Notes: generated from the sequence alone by a model not told the origin. A DNA stretch of 64,000 nucleotides from Rhodobacteraceae bacterium LMO-JJ12 (GCA_021555075.1 JAKGBX010000001.1:1488001-1552000), one strand, 5' to 3'; positions 51,680-61,868 are shown, counted from the first letter of the stretch. Translations and numbers: made by a program.

Positions 51680-51880
51680 CACAGGGGCGCTACAAAGACC
51701 CCGAACATAAAAAACTCCTAAGTCAGGTTTCATACAGGCACCTCGCTTTCATCAACACAGAGATCCGGCGCGCGGGCGAGCAGACATCCCCCCAGGTGGC
51801 GCGCGCAGCTGGACACCCCGCACAGCGGGACGAGGGCGGTGGATTGATCAGTGGCAGCAGATCAATCCGCCGTTTCCTTT
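51680..51880 (+). ncRNA. Candidate UpsM-like small RNA in the mraZ leader
   Basis: The 3' end is set by the terminator hairpin at 51837-51880, 65 bases before mraZ. UpsM of R. sphaeroides is about 200 nt long, lies directly upstream of mraZ and ends at such a hairpin, so a 5' end near 51680 is assumed. The sequence itself was not compared with UpsM, so the 5' boundary and the identity are inferred from position and structure. Confidence 0.4.
51837..51880 (+). terminator. Terminator-like hairpin upstream of mraZ
   Basis: CGGTGGATTGATC pairs with GATCAATCCGCCG (one G-U) in a 13-bp stem with a 10-base loop, followed by TTTCCTTT. A second GGCCCC/GGGGCC hairpin follows at 51885-51917. Early termination here would limit expression of the whole dcw cluster. 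Confidence 0.72.
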
Positions 51881-51944
51881 AAAAGGCCCCTTCGAACGGA
51901 AATGGAACGCAGGGGCCGCTGATATAGGAAGAGGGCCAGGGACA

Positions 51945-52463
51945 GTGACCCGCAGGTTCAGAGGCGAAAGCCACCACAAGGTGGATGCGAAGGGCAGGGT
52001 GTCTATCCCGGCCCTGTTTCGCCGTGTGCTTGAGGCGGGCGACCCTGAATGGAAAGAGGGGCTGAACCCCAACCTGGTGATCGTTTATGGCGATCATCGC
52101 CGTAAATTCCTTGAATGCTATACCATGGAAGCCATCGCAGAGGTCGATCAGCAGATCGAGGACCTGCCGCGCGGCTCGATGGAGCGGCGGATGTTGCAAC
52201 GCATGTTTCATGGTCAGAGTTTCCCCACCACTGTGGATGAGACCGGGCGGCTTGTGCTGCCGGCCAAGCTGCGCGCCAAGATCGCCTTGGAAAACGAGGC
52301 GTTTTTCATCGCAGCGGGCGATACGTTCCAGATCTGGAAGCCCGAAACCTATGAAGAAGAAGAGCTTGCGAAAACCGATGCGTGGCTGGACGAGCTGCCC
52401 GATGATTTCGATCCGCTGATCTTTCTCGACAAGGCAGCCAAGGGCAAAAAGGAAGAGCAATGA
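51945..52463 (+). CDS. mraZ: Transcriptional regulator MraZ
   Basis: MraZ is a ring-forming DNA-binding protein that represses its own division/cell-wall cluster. The 172-residue protein has the two AbrB-like repeats with DAKGR (14-18) and DETGR (98-102) motifs. The start is GTG 51945 after AGGGA; no ATG fits. Its end overlaps rsmH by four bases (ATGA). It has a longer C-terminal tail ([20 protein letters not shown]) than the E. coli protein, as is usual in Alphaproteobacteria. Confidence 0.95.
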   Translation: MTRRFRGESHHKVDAKGRVSIPALFRRVLEAGDPEWKEGLNPNLVIVYGDHRRKFLECYTMEAIAEVDQQIEDLPRGSMERRMLQRMFHGQSFPTTVDETGRLVLPAKLRAKIALENEAFFIAAGDTFQIWKPETYEEEELAKTDAWLDELPDDFDPLIFLDKAAKGKKEEQ

Positions 52464-53455
52464 TGGCGGCGGCTGCCAATTCGCCCGGTAATGATGCTCC
52501 GCATATCCCTGTTCTGCTTGGCCCGCTCTTGCGGGCTGTGGCGCCTGTAAAGGGTGTCTGGCTGGACGGGACTTTCGGCGCGGGTGGTTATGCGCGGGCG
52601 TTTCTTGAAGCGGGGGCCGACAAGGTGATCGGGGTAGACCGTGACCCGGCGGTTTTTGAGATGGCGGCGGCCTGGGCCGGGGCATATGGCGACCGGCTTG
52701 AGCTGGTTCAGGGTGTATTTTCGAAATTGGATGAGTATGGCAGCGCGCTTGATGGCGTGGTGCTTGATCTTGGGGTCAGCTCGATGCAGCTGGATCAAGC
52801 AGAGCGCGGGTTTTCCTTTATGACGGATGGGCCGCTGGACATGCGGATGAGCCAGCAAGGGCCGAGCGCGGCCGAGATCGTCAATCAGGCGGAAGAGGCC
52901 GATTTGGCGGATATCCTCTATCTCTATGGTGAAGAGAGGGCGAGCCGCCGGATCGCGCGCAATATTGTGCGGGCAAGAGACGCCGCGCCCATCGAGACGA
53001 CGCGGCAACTGACCGAAATCATTGAAAAATCCCTGCCACGGCCCAAGCCGGGACAGAGCCATCCGGCGACTCGCAGCTTTCAGGCGATACGCATTGCGGT
53101 GAATGATGAATACGGCGAGCTGGTGGCGGGGCTGGAGGCGGCAGAACGTGCGCTCAGACCCGGCGGGCAATTGGCCGTCGTGACGTTTCATTCAATTGAA
53201 GACCGGATGGTGAAGCGGTTTTTTGCAGAAAAATCGGGTGGCGGCGGCGGCAGTCGCTATGCGCCGGAGGTGACGCGCGAGGCGCAGTTCGAGGTCAAAT
53301 CGCGCAAGGCGATCGGCCCGGATGATGAGGAACTGGCGCAAAACCCGCGCAGCCGCAGTGCCAAGCTGCGGGTGGGTGTGCGCACAGAGGTTGGTGCCGA
53401 ACCGGTGGATCGCAAGGCAATTGGTATGCCGCAATTGGGGAGACGGGGGCGATGA
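52460..53455 (+). CDS. rsmH: 16S rRNA m4C1402 methyltransferase RsmH
   Basis: RsmH (MraW) methylates N4 of C1402 in 16S rRNA. The 331-residue protein has the SAM motif [11 protein letters not shown] at 36-46, the [19 protein letters not shown] block and the [13 protein letters not shown] and [19 protein letters not shown] segments that identify the family. It overlaps mraZ and ftsL by four bases each, so translation is coupled through the cluster. Confidence 0.96.
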   Translation: MMAAAANSPGNDAPHIPVLLGPLLRAVAPVKGVWLDGTFGAGGYARAFLEAGADKVIGVDRDPAVFEMAAAWAGAYGDRLELVQGVFSKLDEYGSALDGVVLDLGVSSMQLDQAERGFSFMTDGPLDMRMSQQGPSAAEIVNQAEEADLADILYLYGEERASRRIARNIVRARDAAPIETTRQLTEIIEKSLPRPKPGQSHPATRSFQAIRIAVNDEYGELVAGLEAAERALRPGGQLAVVTFHSIEDRMVKRFFAEKSGGGGGSRYAPEVTREAQFEVKSRKAIGPDDEELAQNPRSRSAKLRVGVRTEVGAEPVDRKAIGMPQLGRRGR

Positions 53456-53796
53456 AAGGCCTTTTGTATGTGCTGACCGCTGTATCGGTCATCGGGCTGG
53501 CCTTTTGGGCCTATCACGAGAATTACCGCACTCAGGAAGCGCTGAACAAGACCGAAGACCTGCAACGCCAGATCGGTCTGGCGCGTGAGCGGCTGAGCGT
53601 TTTGAATGCCGAATGGGCGTATCTCAATCGCCCCGACAGGCTGCGCGAGTTGGCTGATCTGAACTTTGAACGGCTGGCGCTTTTGCCGCTTTCGGCAGAG
53701 CAGTTCGGGCGGATTGATCAGGTGTCGTATCCTGTTGAAAAGGCTTTGGATTTATCCGATTCTGTGGATGTGTCGAGCGATGGAGAGAAGCCATGA
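53452..53796 (+). CDS. ftsL: Cell division protein FtsL
   Basis: A 114-residue bitopic protein with one membrane helix near residues 4-20 and a periplasmic coiled coil (about 27-60, [21 protein letters not shown]). It ends with the [23 protein letters not shown] block common to alphaproteobacterial FtsL. FtsL joins FtsB and FtsQ in the divisome and activates septal wall synthesis. Assignment rests on size, topology and position between rsmH and ftsI, with four-base overlaps on both sides. Confidence 0.88.
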   Translation: MKGLLYVLTAVSVIGLAFWAYHENYRTQEALNKTEDLQRQIGLARERLSVLNAEWAYLNRPDRLRELADLNFERLALLPLSAEQFGRIDQVSYPVEKALDLSDSVDVSSDGEKP

Positions 53797-55574
53797 TCCG
53801 CACGCCTCTGCGCCCGTTGGCGCGTATTCTGGACGCCCGTGCCAAGGGCGAAAACCCCGACGCAATTGAGCGCGAGAACCTGCGCAAACGCCACGAAGAT
53901 ATGCGCGAGCGTTCCTGTGCGCGCGCCGAGGGTCGGCTTTTGGTGCTGGGGGTAATGTTTTTCCTGGCCTTTGGCGTGGTGGGGGGGCGTATGGCGCTGA
54001 TGGCGGGCACGGAACCGGCGGAGCCAAGGGTGCGCGCCAGCGAGGCCGAGATTCTCACCCAACGCGCCGATATTGTGGATCGCCGGGGGCGCATTCTGGC
54101 CACCAATTTCGAGACCCACAGTCTCTATGCCCATCCGCAGAACATGATCGAGCCGACCCGCGTGGCGCGTGCGCTGGTCTCGATCTTTCCCGATCTTGAT
54201 GAGGCGCGGTTGATCAAGGATTTCACCGGCAAGCGCAAGTTCGTGTGGATCAAGAAGAAGATCAGCCCTGAGCAGAAACAGGCGGTTTTCGATATTGGCG
54301 ATCCTGGCCTTTTGTTTGGCCCGCGCGAGATGCGCCTATACCCCAACGGCAAGCTGGCTGCGCATGTGATGGGGGGCGCGTCATTTGGCAAAGAGGGCGT
54401 GGACGCCGCCGAGGTGATTGGCGTTGCCGGGGTGGAAAAGACGTTTGACGAATATCTGCGCGATCCGGCGCGCGAAGGGCAGCCGTTGCAATTGTCGATC
54501 GACATGACGGTGCAGGCGGCCGCGGAACGGGTGCTTTATGGCGGCATGCGATTGATGAACGCCAAGGGCGCGGCGGCGGTTTTGATGGATGTGCATACCG
54601 GCGAGGTGATTTCGGTCGTCAGCCTTCCGGATTTCGACCCCAACGACCGCCCGCGCCCGCCAACCGAAGGCGCGCCGGACGACAGCCCGCTGTTTAACCG
54701 GGCTGTGCAGGGGGTTTATGAGCTGGGTTCGACCTTCAAGATCTTCACCACCGCGCAGGCGATGGAGTTGGGGCTGGTCAATCCTTCGACGATGATCGAC
54801 ATTCGTGGCCCGCTTAGGTGGGGCAAGCACCGGATTCGGGATTTTCACAATTATGGCAAGGAGTTGTCTGTTACCAAGGTGATCGTCAAAAGCTCGAATA
54901 TTGGCACTGCGCGGATTGCCCAGATGATCGGAGGCAAGCGGCAGAAAGAGTTTCTGACAGCACTTGGTCTGATGGAGCGCGTGCCGTTGGAGATTGTCGA
55001 AGCGCGCGGCTCAACGCCGCTGACGCCGCTCAATTGGTCGGAGATTTCGACCATGACGATTTCTTATGGCCACGGTATTTCGGTAAGCCCTTTGCATCTG
55101 GCCGCTGGCTATGCGGCGATTGCCAATGGCGGAACGAAGGTTGAGCCGACAATTCTCAAGCGAAATGGGCCGCAATATGGACCGCGTGTGATGAGCAAAC
55201 AGGTGGCTGCCGCATCGCGCGACATGCTGCGTCAGGTAGTGACCGATGGCACGGCGAGCTTTGGCGATGTGCCGGGTTATGCGGTGGGTGGCAAGACCGG
55301 CTCGGCGGACAAGCCCAAGCCGAATGGGGGTTATTACAAAGGCAGGTTGATTTCGACCTTTGCCTCGATCTTTCCGGCGCATGATCCGAAATATGTGTTG
55401 ATCGTGACGCTGGATGAGCCGGAAATCCAGAGCTATGGCGAAATGCGCCGCACGGCGGGGTGGACGGCGGTGCCGGTCGCCGCGGAAATAATCAACCGGG
55501 TGGCACCGCTTTTGGGGCTGAGACCTGAGGTTGAGCCGGGGCAATTGGCTGGTATAACGCTGACATCAAATTAA
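53793..55574 (+). CDS. ftsI: Septal peptidoglycan transpeptidase FtsI (PBP3)
   Basis: A 593-residue class B penicillin-binding protein that cross-links septal peptidoglycan. A basic cytoplasmic tail is followed by one membrane helix (about 48-68) and the pedestal domain starting RADIVDRRGRILATN. The transpeptidase motifs are STFK with Ser313 and Lys316, SSN at 367-369 and KTG at 501-503. The overlap with ftsL is four bases. murE starts 22 bases after the stop. Confidence 0.95.
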   Translation: MIRTPLRPLARILDARAKGENPDAIERENLRKRHEDMRERSCARAEGRLLVLGVMFFLAFGVVGGRMALMAGTEPAEPRVRASEAEILTQRADIVDRRGRILATNFETHSLYAHPQNMIEPTRVARALVSIFPDLDEARLIKDFTGKRKFVWIKKKISPEQKQAVFDIGDPGLLFGPREMRLYPNGKLAAHVMGGASFGKEGVDAAEVIGVAGVEKTFDEYLRDPAREGQPLQLSIDMTVQAAAERVLYGGMRLMNAKGAAAVLMDVHTGEVISVVSLPDFDPNDRPRPPTEGAPDDSPLFNRAVQGVYELGSTFKIFTTAQAMELGLVNPSTMIDIRGPLRWGKHRIRDFHNYGKELSVTKVIVKSSNIGTARIAQMIGGKRQKEFLTALGLMERVPLEIVEARGSTPLTPLNWSEISTMTISYGHGISVSPLHLAAGYAAIANGGTKVEPTILKRNGPQYGPRVMSKQVAAASRDMLRQVVTDGTASFGDVPGYAVGGKTGSADKPKPNGGYYKGRLISTFASIFPAHDPKYVLIVTLDEPEIQSYGEMRRTAGWTAVPVAAEIINRVAPLLGLRPEVEPGQLAGITLTSN

Positions 55575-55595
55575 GCCATAAAGGGCAATCGGCAG

Positions 55596-57080
55596 ATGGG
55601 CGGGCAGGCGAAAACTCTGACGGAACTGGGCCTGACCGCCCTGCAAGGCCGCGAGGTCGAGATTACCGGGTTGGCAGTGGATAGCCGCGATGTGCGCGAG
55701 GGGTTTCTCTTTGCGGCGTTGCCGGGCACCAAGGTGCATGGCGCCGAGTTCATCCAATATGCGCTGCGTATGGGAGCGGGCGCCGTTCTGACGGATGCGC
55801 AGGGCAAGAGGATCGCAAGTGAGGTGTTGTCACAGAGTGACGCGGCGCTTGTGGTGAGCGAAGACCCGCGACAGGTGCTGGCCTATACGGCGGCGCTGTG
55901 GTTCGGGCGCCAGCCCAAGACGATGATTGCGGTGACGGGCACCAACGGCAAGACCAGCGTGGCCAGTTTTGCGCGCATGATCTGGAGCGAGTTGGGCTTG
56001 GACGCGGTCAATCTTGGCACGACGGGGGTTGAGGGGGCGTGGAGTGCGCCGCTTGCCCATACGACGCCCGAGCCGATTACGCTGCACCGCACGTTGGCGG
56101 CGGCGGCTGATGCGGGTGTCACCCATGCCGCGATGGAAGCGTCGTCGCACGGGTTGAGTCAGAAACGTCTGGACGGGGTGCACCTGAGGGCGGCGGGGTT
56201 CACCAATTTTACCCAGGACCATCTGGATTATCACGACAGTTTTGATGCCTATTTCGAGGCCAAGGCGGGGCTTTTCCTGCGGGTGTTGGGCGAGGACGGC
56301 GTGGCGGTGATCAATATCGACGATCCGCGCGGGCCGGATATGGCGGCGATTGCAGGTGGCAGGGGGCAGGAATTGATCGCGGTGGGGCGCACCGAGGGGG
56401 CGGATATTCGCCTGACGGCGCAACGCTTTGACGCGACGGGACAGGAAGTTTTTTTCACGTGGAAATCCAAGGGGTTTCGCACTTATCTGCCGCTGATTGG
56501 CGGGTTTCAGGCGGAGAATGTCCTGCTGGCGGCCGGGCTTGTGATTGCGGCGGGGGAAGCGCCCGAGCGGGTGTTTGAAACGCTCGATCACATGGGCGGT
56601 GTGCGCGGGCGAATGCAGTTGGCGGCGCGGCGCAGCAATGGAGCGGCGGTATTTGTCGATTATGCCCACACGCCGGACGCAGTGGCGACGGCCTTGCAGG
56701 CGATGCGCCCGCATGTGGCAGGGCGCATCATTGCCATTGTCGGGGCCGGTGGGGACCGTGATGTGGGCAAACGTCCGTTGATGGGGGCGGCAGCGGCCAA
56801 GCATGCCGACGTGGTGATCGTGAGCGATGACAACCCGCGCAGCGAAGACCCGGCGGCGATTCGGGCCGCCGTGATGCAGGGATGCCCCGAGGCCAACGAG
56901 GTCGGCGACCGGGCAGAGGCGATTTTGCGCGGCGTCGATATGCTGGGGCCGGGGGATGCATTGTTGATTGCCGGAAAAGGCCATGAAACGGGGCAGATCG
57001 TTGGCGATGATGTTTTGCCGTTTGATGATGCTGAACAGGCCAGCGTGGCGGTGGCGGCGCTGGAAGGGGGGATGGCATGA
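55596..57080 (+). CDS. murE: UDP-MurNAc-tripeptide synthetase MurE
   Basis: MurE adds meso-diaminopimelate to UDP-MurNAc-L-Ala-D-Glu with ATP. The 494-residue Mur ligase has the ATP motif TGTNGKTS at 114-121, the HTTPEP and EASSHGL substrate blocks, and DNPR at 412-415, the signature for meso-DAP rather than lysine. The overlap with murF is four bases (ATGA). A long minus-strand frame (55830-57305) is its shadow. Confidence 0.97.
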   Translation: MGGQAKTLTELGLTALQGREVEITGLAVDSRDVREGFLFAALPGTKVHGAEFIQYALRMGAGAVLTDAQGKRIASEVLSQSDAALVVSEDPRQVLAYTAALWFGRQPKTMIAVTGTNGKTSVASFARMIWSELGLDAVNLGTTGVEGAWSAPLAHTTPEPITLHRTLAAAADAGVTHAAMEASSHGLSQKRLDGVHLRAAGFTNFTQDHLDYHDSFDAYFEAKAGLFLRVLGEDGVAVINIDDPRGPDMAAIAGGRGQELIAVGRTEGADIRLTAQRFDATGQEVFFTWKSKGFRTYLPLIGGFQAENVLLAAGLVIAAGEAPERVFETLDHMGGVRGRMQLAARRSNGAAVFVDYAHTPDAVATALQAMRPHVAGRIIAIVGAGGDRDVGKRPLMGAAAAKHADVVIVSDDNPRSEDPAAIRAAVMQGCPEANEVGDRAEAILRGVDMLGPGDALLIAGKGHETGQIVGDDVLPFDDAEQASVAVAALEGGMA

Positions 57081-58501
57081 CGCTGTGGAGCAGTGCCGAC
57101 GCGGTGGCGGCAACCGGTGGGCGGGCGACACGGGATTTTGCGGCAACGGGCGTGTCGATTGACACACGGACATTGCAGCCGGGGGATCTGTTCGTGGCGC
57201 TTCGCGACGTGCGCGATGGGCATGACTTTGTCGCGCAGGCGTTGGACAAGGGGGCGGCGGCGGCGTTGGTAAGCCACGTTCCCGAGGGCGTGGCCGAGGA
57301 TGCACCGCTATTGATCGTGGACGATGTTTTGACGGCGCTGGAAGCGCTGGGGCGGACGGCGCGGGCGCGCAGCAAGGCGAAGGTTGTGGCGGTGACGGGA
57401 TCGGTCGGCAAGACCTCGACCAAGGAGATGCTGCGCACGGTGCTGGAGCGGCAGGGGCGCACGCATGCGGCGGAGGCGAGTTACAACAATCAGTGGGGTG
57501 TGCCGTTGACGCTGGCGCGGATGCCCGCCGATACGGAATTTGCGGTGATCGAGATCGGGATGAGCCACCCCGGCGAGATCGAACCGCTTGCCCGGATGGC
57601 GCGCCCGCATGTGGCGATGATTACCACGGTGGCCCCAGCGCATATGGAAGCGTTTGACAATATTGAGGGAATCGCCCGCGAGAAGGCGGCGATCTTTGAC
57701 GGGTTGGAACCCGGCGGGGTCGCCGTGATCAACGCCGATGTGGGAACCAGCGCGATTCTTCTGGACAAGGCGCGCGCGGTGGGAGCGGCGCCGGTACTGT
57801 TTGGGGTCAACGGTGCGGATTACCATCTTGAGCGGGTCACGCTGGCCGATGAGACCACGATCTGTGAGGCCGAAGCCTGGAGCGAGTTGCTTGTGTTCAA
57901 GATCTCGACGCCGGGGCGGCATTTCGCGATGAACGGGCTTGGCACCTTGGCCGCCGTTGCGGCGCTGGGCGCGGATGCCGGGATTGCGGCGAGCGATATT
58001 GCCGCCTGGCACCCACCGGCCGGGCGGGGCACTCGCGAACGCGTGGTGTTGGACGATCAGACCGAGGCGGAGCTGGCGTTGATTGACGATGCGTTCAACG
58101 CCAATCCGACCTCGATGGCGGTGTCGCTGGAGGTGTTGGCCGCGGCGACTCCTCTGAATACTCGCACCGGGCGGCGGATCGCGATTCTGGGAGATATGCT
58201 GGAACTGGGCGAGAGCGAAGCGGCGGATCATGTGGCGATTGCCAAATTGCCGTGGATTTCGAAAATTCATGTCGTGCATTGTGTCGGGCCGCGGATGCAG
58301 CACCTTTATGACGCCCTGAGCCCTGACAAGCGCGGTGAATGGCTGGAAACTGCGCCCGAGATGGTCGCGCTGGTGCGCAAGCTGGTGCATCCGGGCGATA
58401 TCGTGCTGGTCAAGGGCTCGAAAGGGTCCAAGGTCAGTCTGGTTGTTGACGCGATCCGCAAAATGGGCCATCCGGCGCCCATGCAACAAAGGGACGATTG
58501 A
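57077..58501 (+). CDS. murF: UDP-MurNAc-tripeptide-D-Ala-D-Ala ligase MurF
   Basis: MurF attaches D-Ala-D-Ala to complete the cytoplasmic pentapeptide precursor. The 474-residue protein has the ATP loop TGSVGKTS at 107-114, the YNNQWGVPLTL and EIGMSHPGEIEPL blocks, and DDAFNANPTSM in the third domain. mraY begins immediately after its stop (TGA then ATG), so the two genes abut. Confidence 0.96.
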   Translation: MTLWSSADAVAATGGRATRDFAATGVSIDTRTLQPGDLFVALRDVRDGHDFVAQALDKGAAAALVSHVPEGVAEDAPLLIVDDVLTALEALGRTARARSKAKVVAVTGSVGKTSTKEMLRTVLERQGRTHAAEASYNNQWGVPLTLARMPADTEFAVIEIGMSHPGEIEPLARMARPHVAMITTVAPAHMEAFDNIEGIAREKAAIFDGLEPGGVAVINADVGTSAILLDKARAVGAAPVLFGVNGADYHLERVTLADETTICEAEAWSELLVFKISTPGRHFAMNGLGTLAAVAALGADAGIAASDIAAWHPPAGRGTRERVVLDDQTEAELALIDDAFNANPTSMAVSLEVLAAATPLNTRTGRRIAILGDMLELGESEAADHVAIAKLPWISKIHVVHCVGPRMQHLYDALSPDKRGEWLETAPEMVALVRKLVHPGDIVLVKGSKGSKVSLVVDAIRKMGHPAPMQQRDD

Positions 58502-59584
58502 ATGCTGTATTGGCTGACCTTGCTGTCGGATGGTGGGGATGTTTTCAACTTGTTCCGCTATATCACCTTCCGGGCAGGGGGGGCGTTCATGACCGCTCTG
58601 CTGTTCGGGTTTATTTTCGGGCCGCCTCTGATCAATGTGCTGCGTCGCCGTCAGGGCAAGGGGCAGCCCATTCGCAACGACGGTCCCGAGAGCCATTTCG
58701 AAAAGGCCGGCACGCCTACGATGGGCGGCTTGTTGATCGTTGGTGCGTTGTTGACCTCGACGTTGCTGTGGGCGCGGTTGGACAATCCGTTTGTCTGGCT
58801 GGTGCTGTTTGTGACGATGAGCTTTGCCGCCATCGGGTTCGCCGATGACTATGCCAAGGTGAGCAAGCAATCGAGCGCAGGTGTGTCTGGTAAGGTGCGG
58901 TTATTGCTTGGGTTTCTGATTTCCGGGATCGCGGGGTATTGGGCCGCACAGTATCACCCGGACGCGCTGCAATACAAAGTGGCGCTGCCGGTGTTCAAGG
59001 ATACGCTGATCAACATGGGCATGTTTTTCGTGCCGTTTTCGATGATCGTGATCGTGGGCGCGGCCAATGCCGTCAACCTGACCGATGGGTTGGACGGATT
59101 GGCCATCATGCCGGTGATGATCGCCGCCGGGACGCTGGGTGTGATCGCCTATGCGGTGGGGCGGGTCGATTTCACCGAATATCTGGACGTGCATTATGTG
59201 CCGGGGACGGGTGAAATCCTGATTTTCTGCGCCGGGTTGATTGGCGGGGGACTGGGGTTTCTTTGGTATAACGCGCCGCCAGCGGCAGTGTTCATGGGCG
59301 ATACCGGGTCGCTGGCGCTGGGTGGCGCGCTGGGCGCGATTGCGGTGGCGACCAAGCACGAAATCGTTCTGGCGATCGTTGGCGGGCTGTTCGTGGTCGA
59401 GGCGATGTCGGTGATCATCCAGGTTTTGTATTTCAAACGAACGGGAAAGCGGGTGTTTCTGATGGCGCCGATCCATCACCATTACGAGAAAAAGGGTTGG
59501 GCCGAGCCGCAAATCGTGATCCGGTTCTGGATCATTTCGCTGATCCTCGCCATGATCGGGCTGGCGACGCTGAAGGTGCGCTGA
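58502..59584 (+). CDS. mraY: Phospho-MurNAc-pentapeptide transferase MraY
   Basis: MraY forms lipid I on undecaprenyl phosphate in the inner membrane. The 360-residue protein has ten predicted helices. Its aspartate motifs are FADDYAKV (about residue 118), [13 protein letters not shown] and [12 protein letters not shown], and the late APIHHHYE block is the MraY signature. It directly follows murF. murD starts 59 bases later after a short GC-rich spacer. Confidence 0.97.
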   Translation: MLYWLTLLSDGGDVFNLFRYITFRAGGAFMTALLFGFIFGPPLINVLRRRQGKGQPIRNDGPESHFEKAGTPTMGGLLIVGALLTSTLLWARLDNPFVWLVLFVTMSFAAIGFADDYAKVSKQSSAGVSGKVRLLLGFLISGIAGYWAAQYHPDALQYKVALPVFKDTLINMGMFFVPFSMIVIVGAANAVNLTDGLDGLAIMPVMIAAGTLGVIAYAVGRVDFTEYLDVHYVPGTGEILIFCAGLIGGGLGFLWYNAPPAAVFMGDTGSLALGGALGAIAVATKHEIVLAIVGGLFVVEAMSVIIQVLYFKRTGKRVFLMAPIHHHYEKKGWAEPQIVIRFWIISLILAMIGLATLKVR

Positions 59585-59643
59585 GCGGGGCCTGTTGGCC
59601 CTGACAGGCGAGGCCCGTGCGGGCCGGGATTTTGGGGGTCTGA

Positions 59644-61041
59644 ATGATACCGGTGCAAGGATATGACGGCCACAAGGTGGCGGTTCTGGGGCTTGGGCGA
59701 TCCGGGTTGTCGGCGGCGCGTGCGCTCAGGGCTGGCGGCGCCGAGGTGCTGTGCTGGGACGACAGCGTCGATGCCCGCGAAAAGGCGGAAACAGAAGGAT
59801 TTCAATGTGTTGACCTGATGCGGGACGGCGCGTTTGAAAGTGTTTTCGCGCTGATTGTTTCGCCGGGTATTCCACATCTCTATCCGACGCCCAACCGGGT
59901 TATCGAGGCGGCATGGGCGGCGGGTGTGCCGGTGGATAACGATATCGGGTTGTTCTTCCGTTCGCTCGGCGGGAATGATTGGGACCGTTTTGATGTGATG
60001 CCAAAGGTGGTGGCCGTGACCGGATCGAACGGCAAGTCGACCACTTCGGCGTTGATCCATCATCTGCTGGAAGCGGCGGGGCGAGAGGCGCAACTGGCCG
60101 GGAATATCGGGCGCGGGGTGCTGGATATCGACCCGCCGGGCGAGGCCGGTGTCGTGGTGTTGGAATTGTCGAGCTATCAGACCGATCTGGCGAGATCTCT
60201 GACCCCGGATGTGGCTGTTTTCACAAACCTTTCGCCCGATCATCTAGACCGGCACGGAGGTCTTGGGGGGTATTTTGCGGCCAAGCGTCGGCTGTTTTCC
60301 GAGGGCGGGCCGGATCGGGCCGTGATCGGGGTGGATGAGGCGGAGGGGCGGTATCTGGCCAATCAGATGGTGGAAGGGGCGGCAGATGACCGCCTGATCG
60401 CGATCTCGGTGGAACGAAAACTGAGCGGGCCGGGCTGGTATGTGTTTGCACGCAAAGGGTTTTTGGCCGAATGGCGCAAGGGACGGCAGGTGGCGTCGAT
60501 TGATCTGCGCAAGGTGGCGGGGCTTCCCGGGGCGCACAATCACCAGAATGCCTGTGCCGCCTATGCGGTGTGCCGGACTTTGGGGCTGGGGCCGCGCGAA
60601 ATCGAGCAAGGATTTCAAAGCTTTGGCGGTTTGCCGCATCGCTCGCAACTGATCCGGGAAGTGCGGGGCGTGCGGTTTGTGAATGATTCCAAGGCAACAA
60701 ATGTGGATTCGGCGGCCAAGGCATTGAAGGCGTTCGATAAAATCCGCTGGATCTGTGGCGGGCTGGAGAAGGAGGGCGGGCTTGGCGGTTTGCTCGACGC
60801 GACGGGATCAGTCGTGAAGGCCTATGTCATCGGGCGCGAGGCGGCGAATTTTGCCATTCAACTTCAAGGGGTTGAGGCGGAAGTTTGCACTTCAATGGAG
60901 GAAGCCGTGGCCCGTGCGGCGGGCGAGGCGGAGGCCGGGGACGTGGTTTTACTGGCCCCGGCGGCGGCGTCGTTTGACCAGTATGACAACTTTGAGAAAC
61001 GCGGTGAGCATTTCATGGAAGAGGTTGCCAAGTTGTTGTAA
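59644..61041 (+). CDS. murD: UDP-MurNAc-L-alanine:D-glutamate ligase MurD
   Basis: MurD adds D-glutamate to UDP-MurNAc-L-Ala. The 465-residue protein opens with a Rossmann-like VLGLGRSG motif (residues 14-21), the ATP loop TGSNGKST is at 126-133, and [14 protein letters not shown] and LPHRSQL follow. GGGGGT precedes the ATG by five to six bases. The usual next genes (ftsW, murG, murC, murB, ddl, ftsQAZ) do not follow; a convergent lipoprotein gene abuts the stop instead. Confidence 0.96.
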   Translation: MIPVQGYDGHKVAVLGLGRSGLSAARALRAGGAEVLCWDDSVDAREKAETEGFQCVDLMRDGAFESVFALIVSPGIPHLYPTPNRVIEAAWAAGVPVDNDIGLFFRSLGGNDWDRFDVMPKVVAVTGSNGKSTTSALIHHLLEAAGREAQLAGNIGRGVLDIDPPGEAGVVVLELSSYQTDLARSLTPDVAVFTNLSPDHLDRHGGLGGYFAAKRRLFSEGGPDRAVIGVDEAEGRYLANQMVEGAADDRLIAISVERKLSGPGWYVFARKGFLAEWRKGRQVASIDLRKVAGLPGAHNHQNACAAYAVCRTLGLGPREIEQGFQSFGGLPHRSQLIREVRGVRFVNDSKATNVDSAAKALKAFDKIRWICGGLEKEGGLGGLLDATGSVVKAYVIGREAANFAIQLQGVEAEVCTSMEEAVARAAGEAEAGDVVLLAPAAASFDQYDNFEKRGEHFMEEVAKLL

Positions 61042-61716
61042 TTAGTGGCAAATTCCGCTCCGTTGTGCGCCGTCCCAAGGGATGTAGATGTCCTTGGGGA
61101 TGTGCAGCTTTCCAACCGGGAAGGCACCTTTTAGCAAGGCGCGCAGGCGGGCGGTGCGTGGCGCTTTTGGGTCGAGGGCAGCACAGCAGACATATTCCTC
61201 AACGATGCTGGCTTGTTGCTCGAATCCGTAATCGAGAAACCGTGTTTTCGTATTGATATCATAGAGATAGGGGTCTTCCCCGGCCTTGTGTTCATTGGCG
61301 GCGCGGATCGGGGAATAGCCGGTTTTGGCGCGATTCTGCCATTGCCAGACATGGGTGGTTTCATGGGCGAAAAGCATCGCGGCGAAGAGGTTGAGAGATT
61401 TCGGGTAGGACGCCAGATAATCGTTTGTGTAGTAGGGCTTAGCAAAGAAAACCGTGTTGTGCATGGCGATGGCGGCGGGGCCGACGGTGACGGTTTCGCT
61501 GGTCGGTTCGGGCCAGATGCGCTCGCGGCACGCAAGGCGGGGGCGTTTCTGGCGCTTGTAAGTCACCTTCCCCACCAATGCGCCATCGTGAAAACGCATG
61601 ATTTCGGTGTTGGTTGTCCCGCCAAATAATTGATCGGCAAAGGATTTTTCGCCCATCGTCAGGGGGCGTCCACAGGCGGCGAGGATCAGGAAAAAGGCGA
61701 GGAAAACGTGCTTCAT
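61042..61716 (-). CDS. HExxH-containing lipoprotein
   Basis: A 224-residue predicted lipoprotein with a short signal ending LAAC (Cys15). AHETTHVWQWQ places a zinc-metallopeptidase HExxH at His118-Glu119 and His122. A later conserved FLDYGFEQQASIVEEYV segment could supply the third ligand (Glu). Similar proteins are annotated in Rhodobacterales without known function, and protease activity is unproven. It ends one base from the murD stop on the other strand. Confidence 0.75.
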   Translation of the reverse strand: MKHVFLAFFLILAACGRPLTMGEKSFADQLFGGTTNTEIMRFHDGALVGKVTYKRQKRPRLACRERIWPEPTSETVTVGPAAIAMHNTVFFAKPYYTNDYLASYPKSLNLFAAMLFAHETTHVWQWQNRAKTGYSPIRAANEHKAGEDPYLYDINTKTRFLDYGFEQQASIVEEYVCCAALDPKAPRTARLRALLKGAFPVGKLHIPKDIYIPWDGAQRSGICH

Positions 61717-61755
61717 GGGCGCAGTTTAAGAGAGGTTGGCGCAACGTGCGAGAGG

Positions 61756-61868
61756 GTTAATGGCCCAATTTGCGCAAAAATGCGCAGGGGGTGATTTGCG
61801 TCTGACATCCGGCTGCTGCCCGGCTGCCGCCTGAACCGTGGCGCGCAGCATTGGTTCGGCGGGTTAAC
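61756..61868. repeat. Dispersed intergenic repeat, copy 2
   Basis: GTTAATGGC, a GCGCAAAAATGCGC palindromic stretch, GGGGGTGA, then GGCTGC heptamers about 10 bases apart, and a closing GGTTAAC follow the same order as at 48223-48329. It lies between the HExxH lipoprotein and csbD. Confidence 0.55.

Larger units (their letters stand above)
51235..51944. other. Long leader region between mrp and mraZ
   Basis: About 710 bases without a protein gene. It holds period-10 GGGA repeats near 51284-51320 and 51462-51476, an AT-rich part at 51480-51720 with several promoter-like boxes, and two strong hairpins at 51837-51917 just before mraZ. In R. sphaeroides the matching region makes the small RNA UpsM from the 5' UTR of mraZ. 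Confidence 0.6.

Noticed and set aside
55830-57305. A 491-codon minus-strand frame opposite murE/murF
   Set aside because: Both Mur ligases are complete and overlap normally; the antisense frame is a composition artefact rich in Arg, His and Pro.
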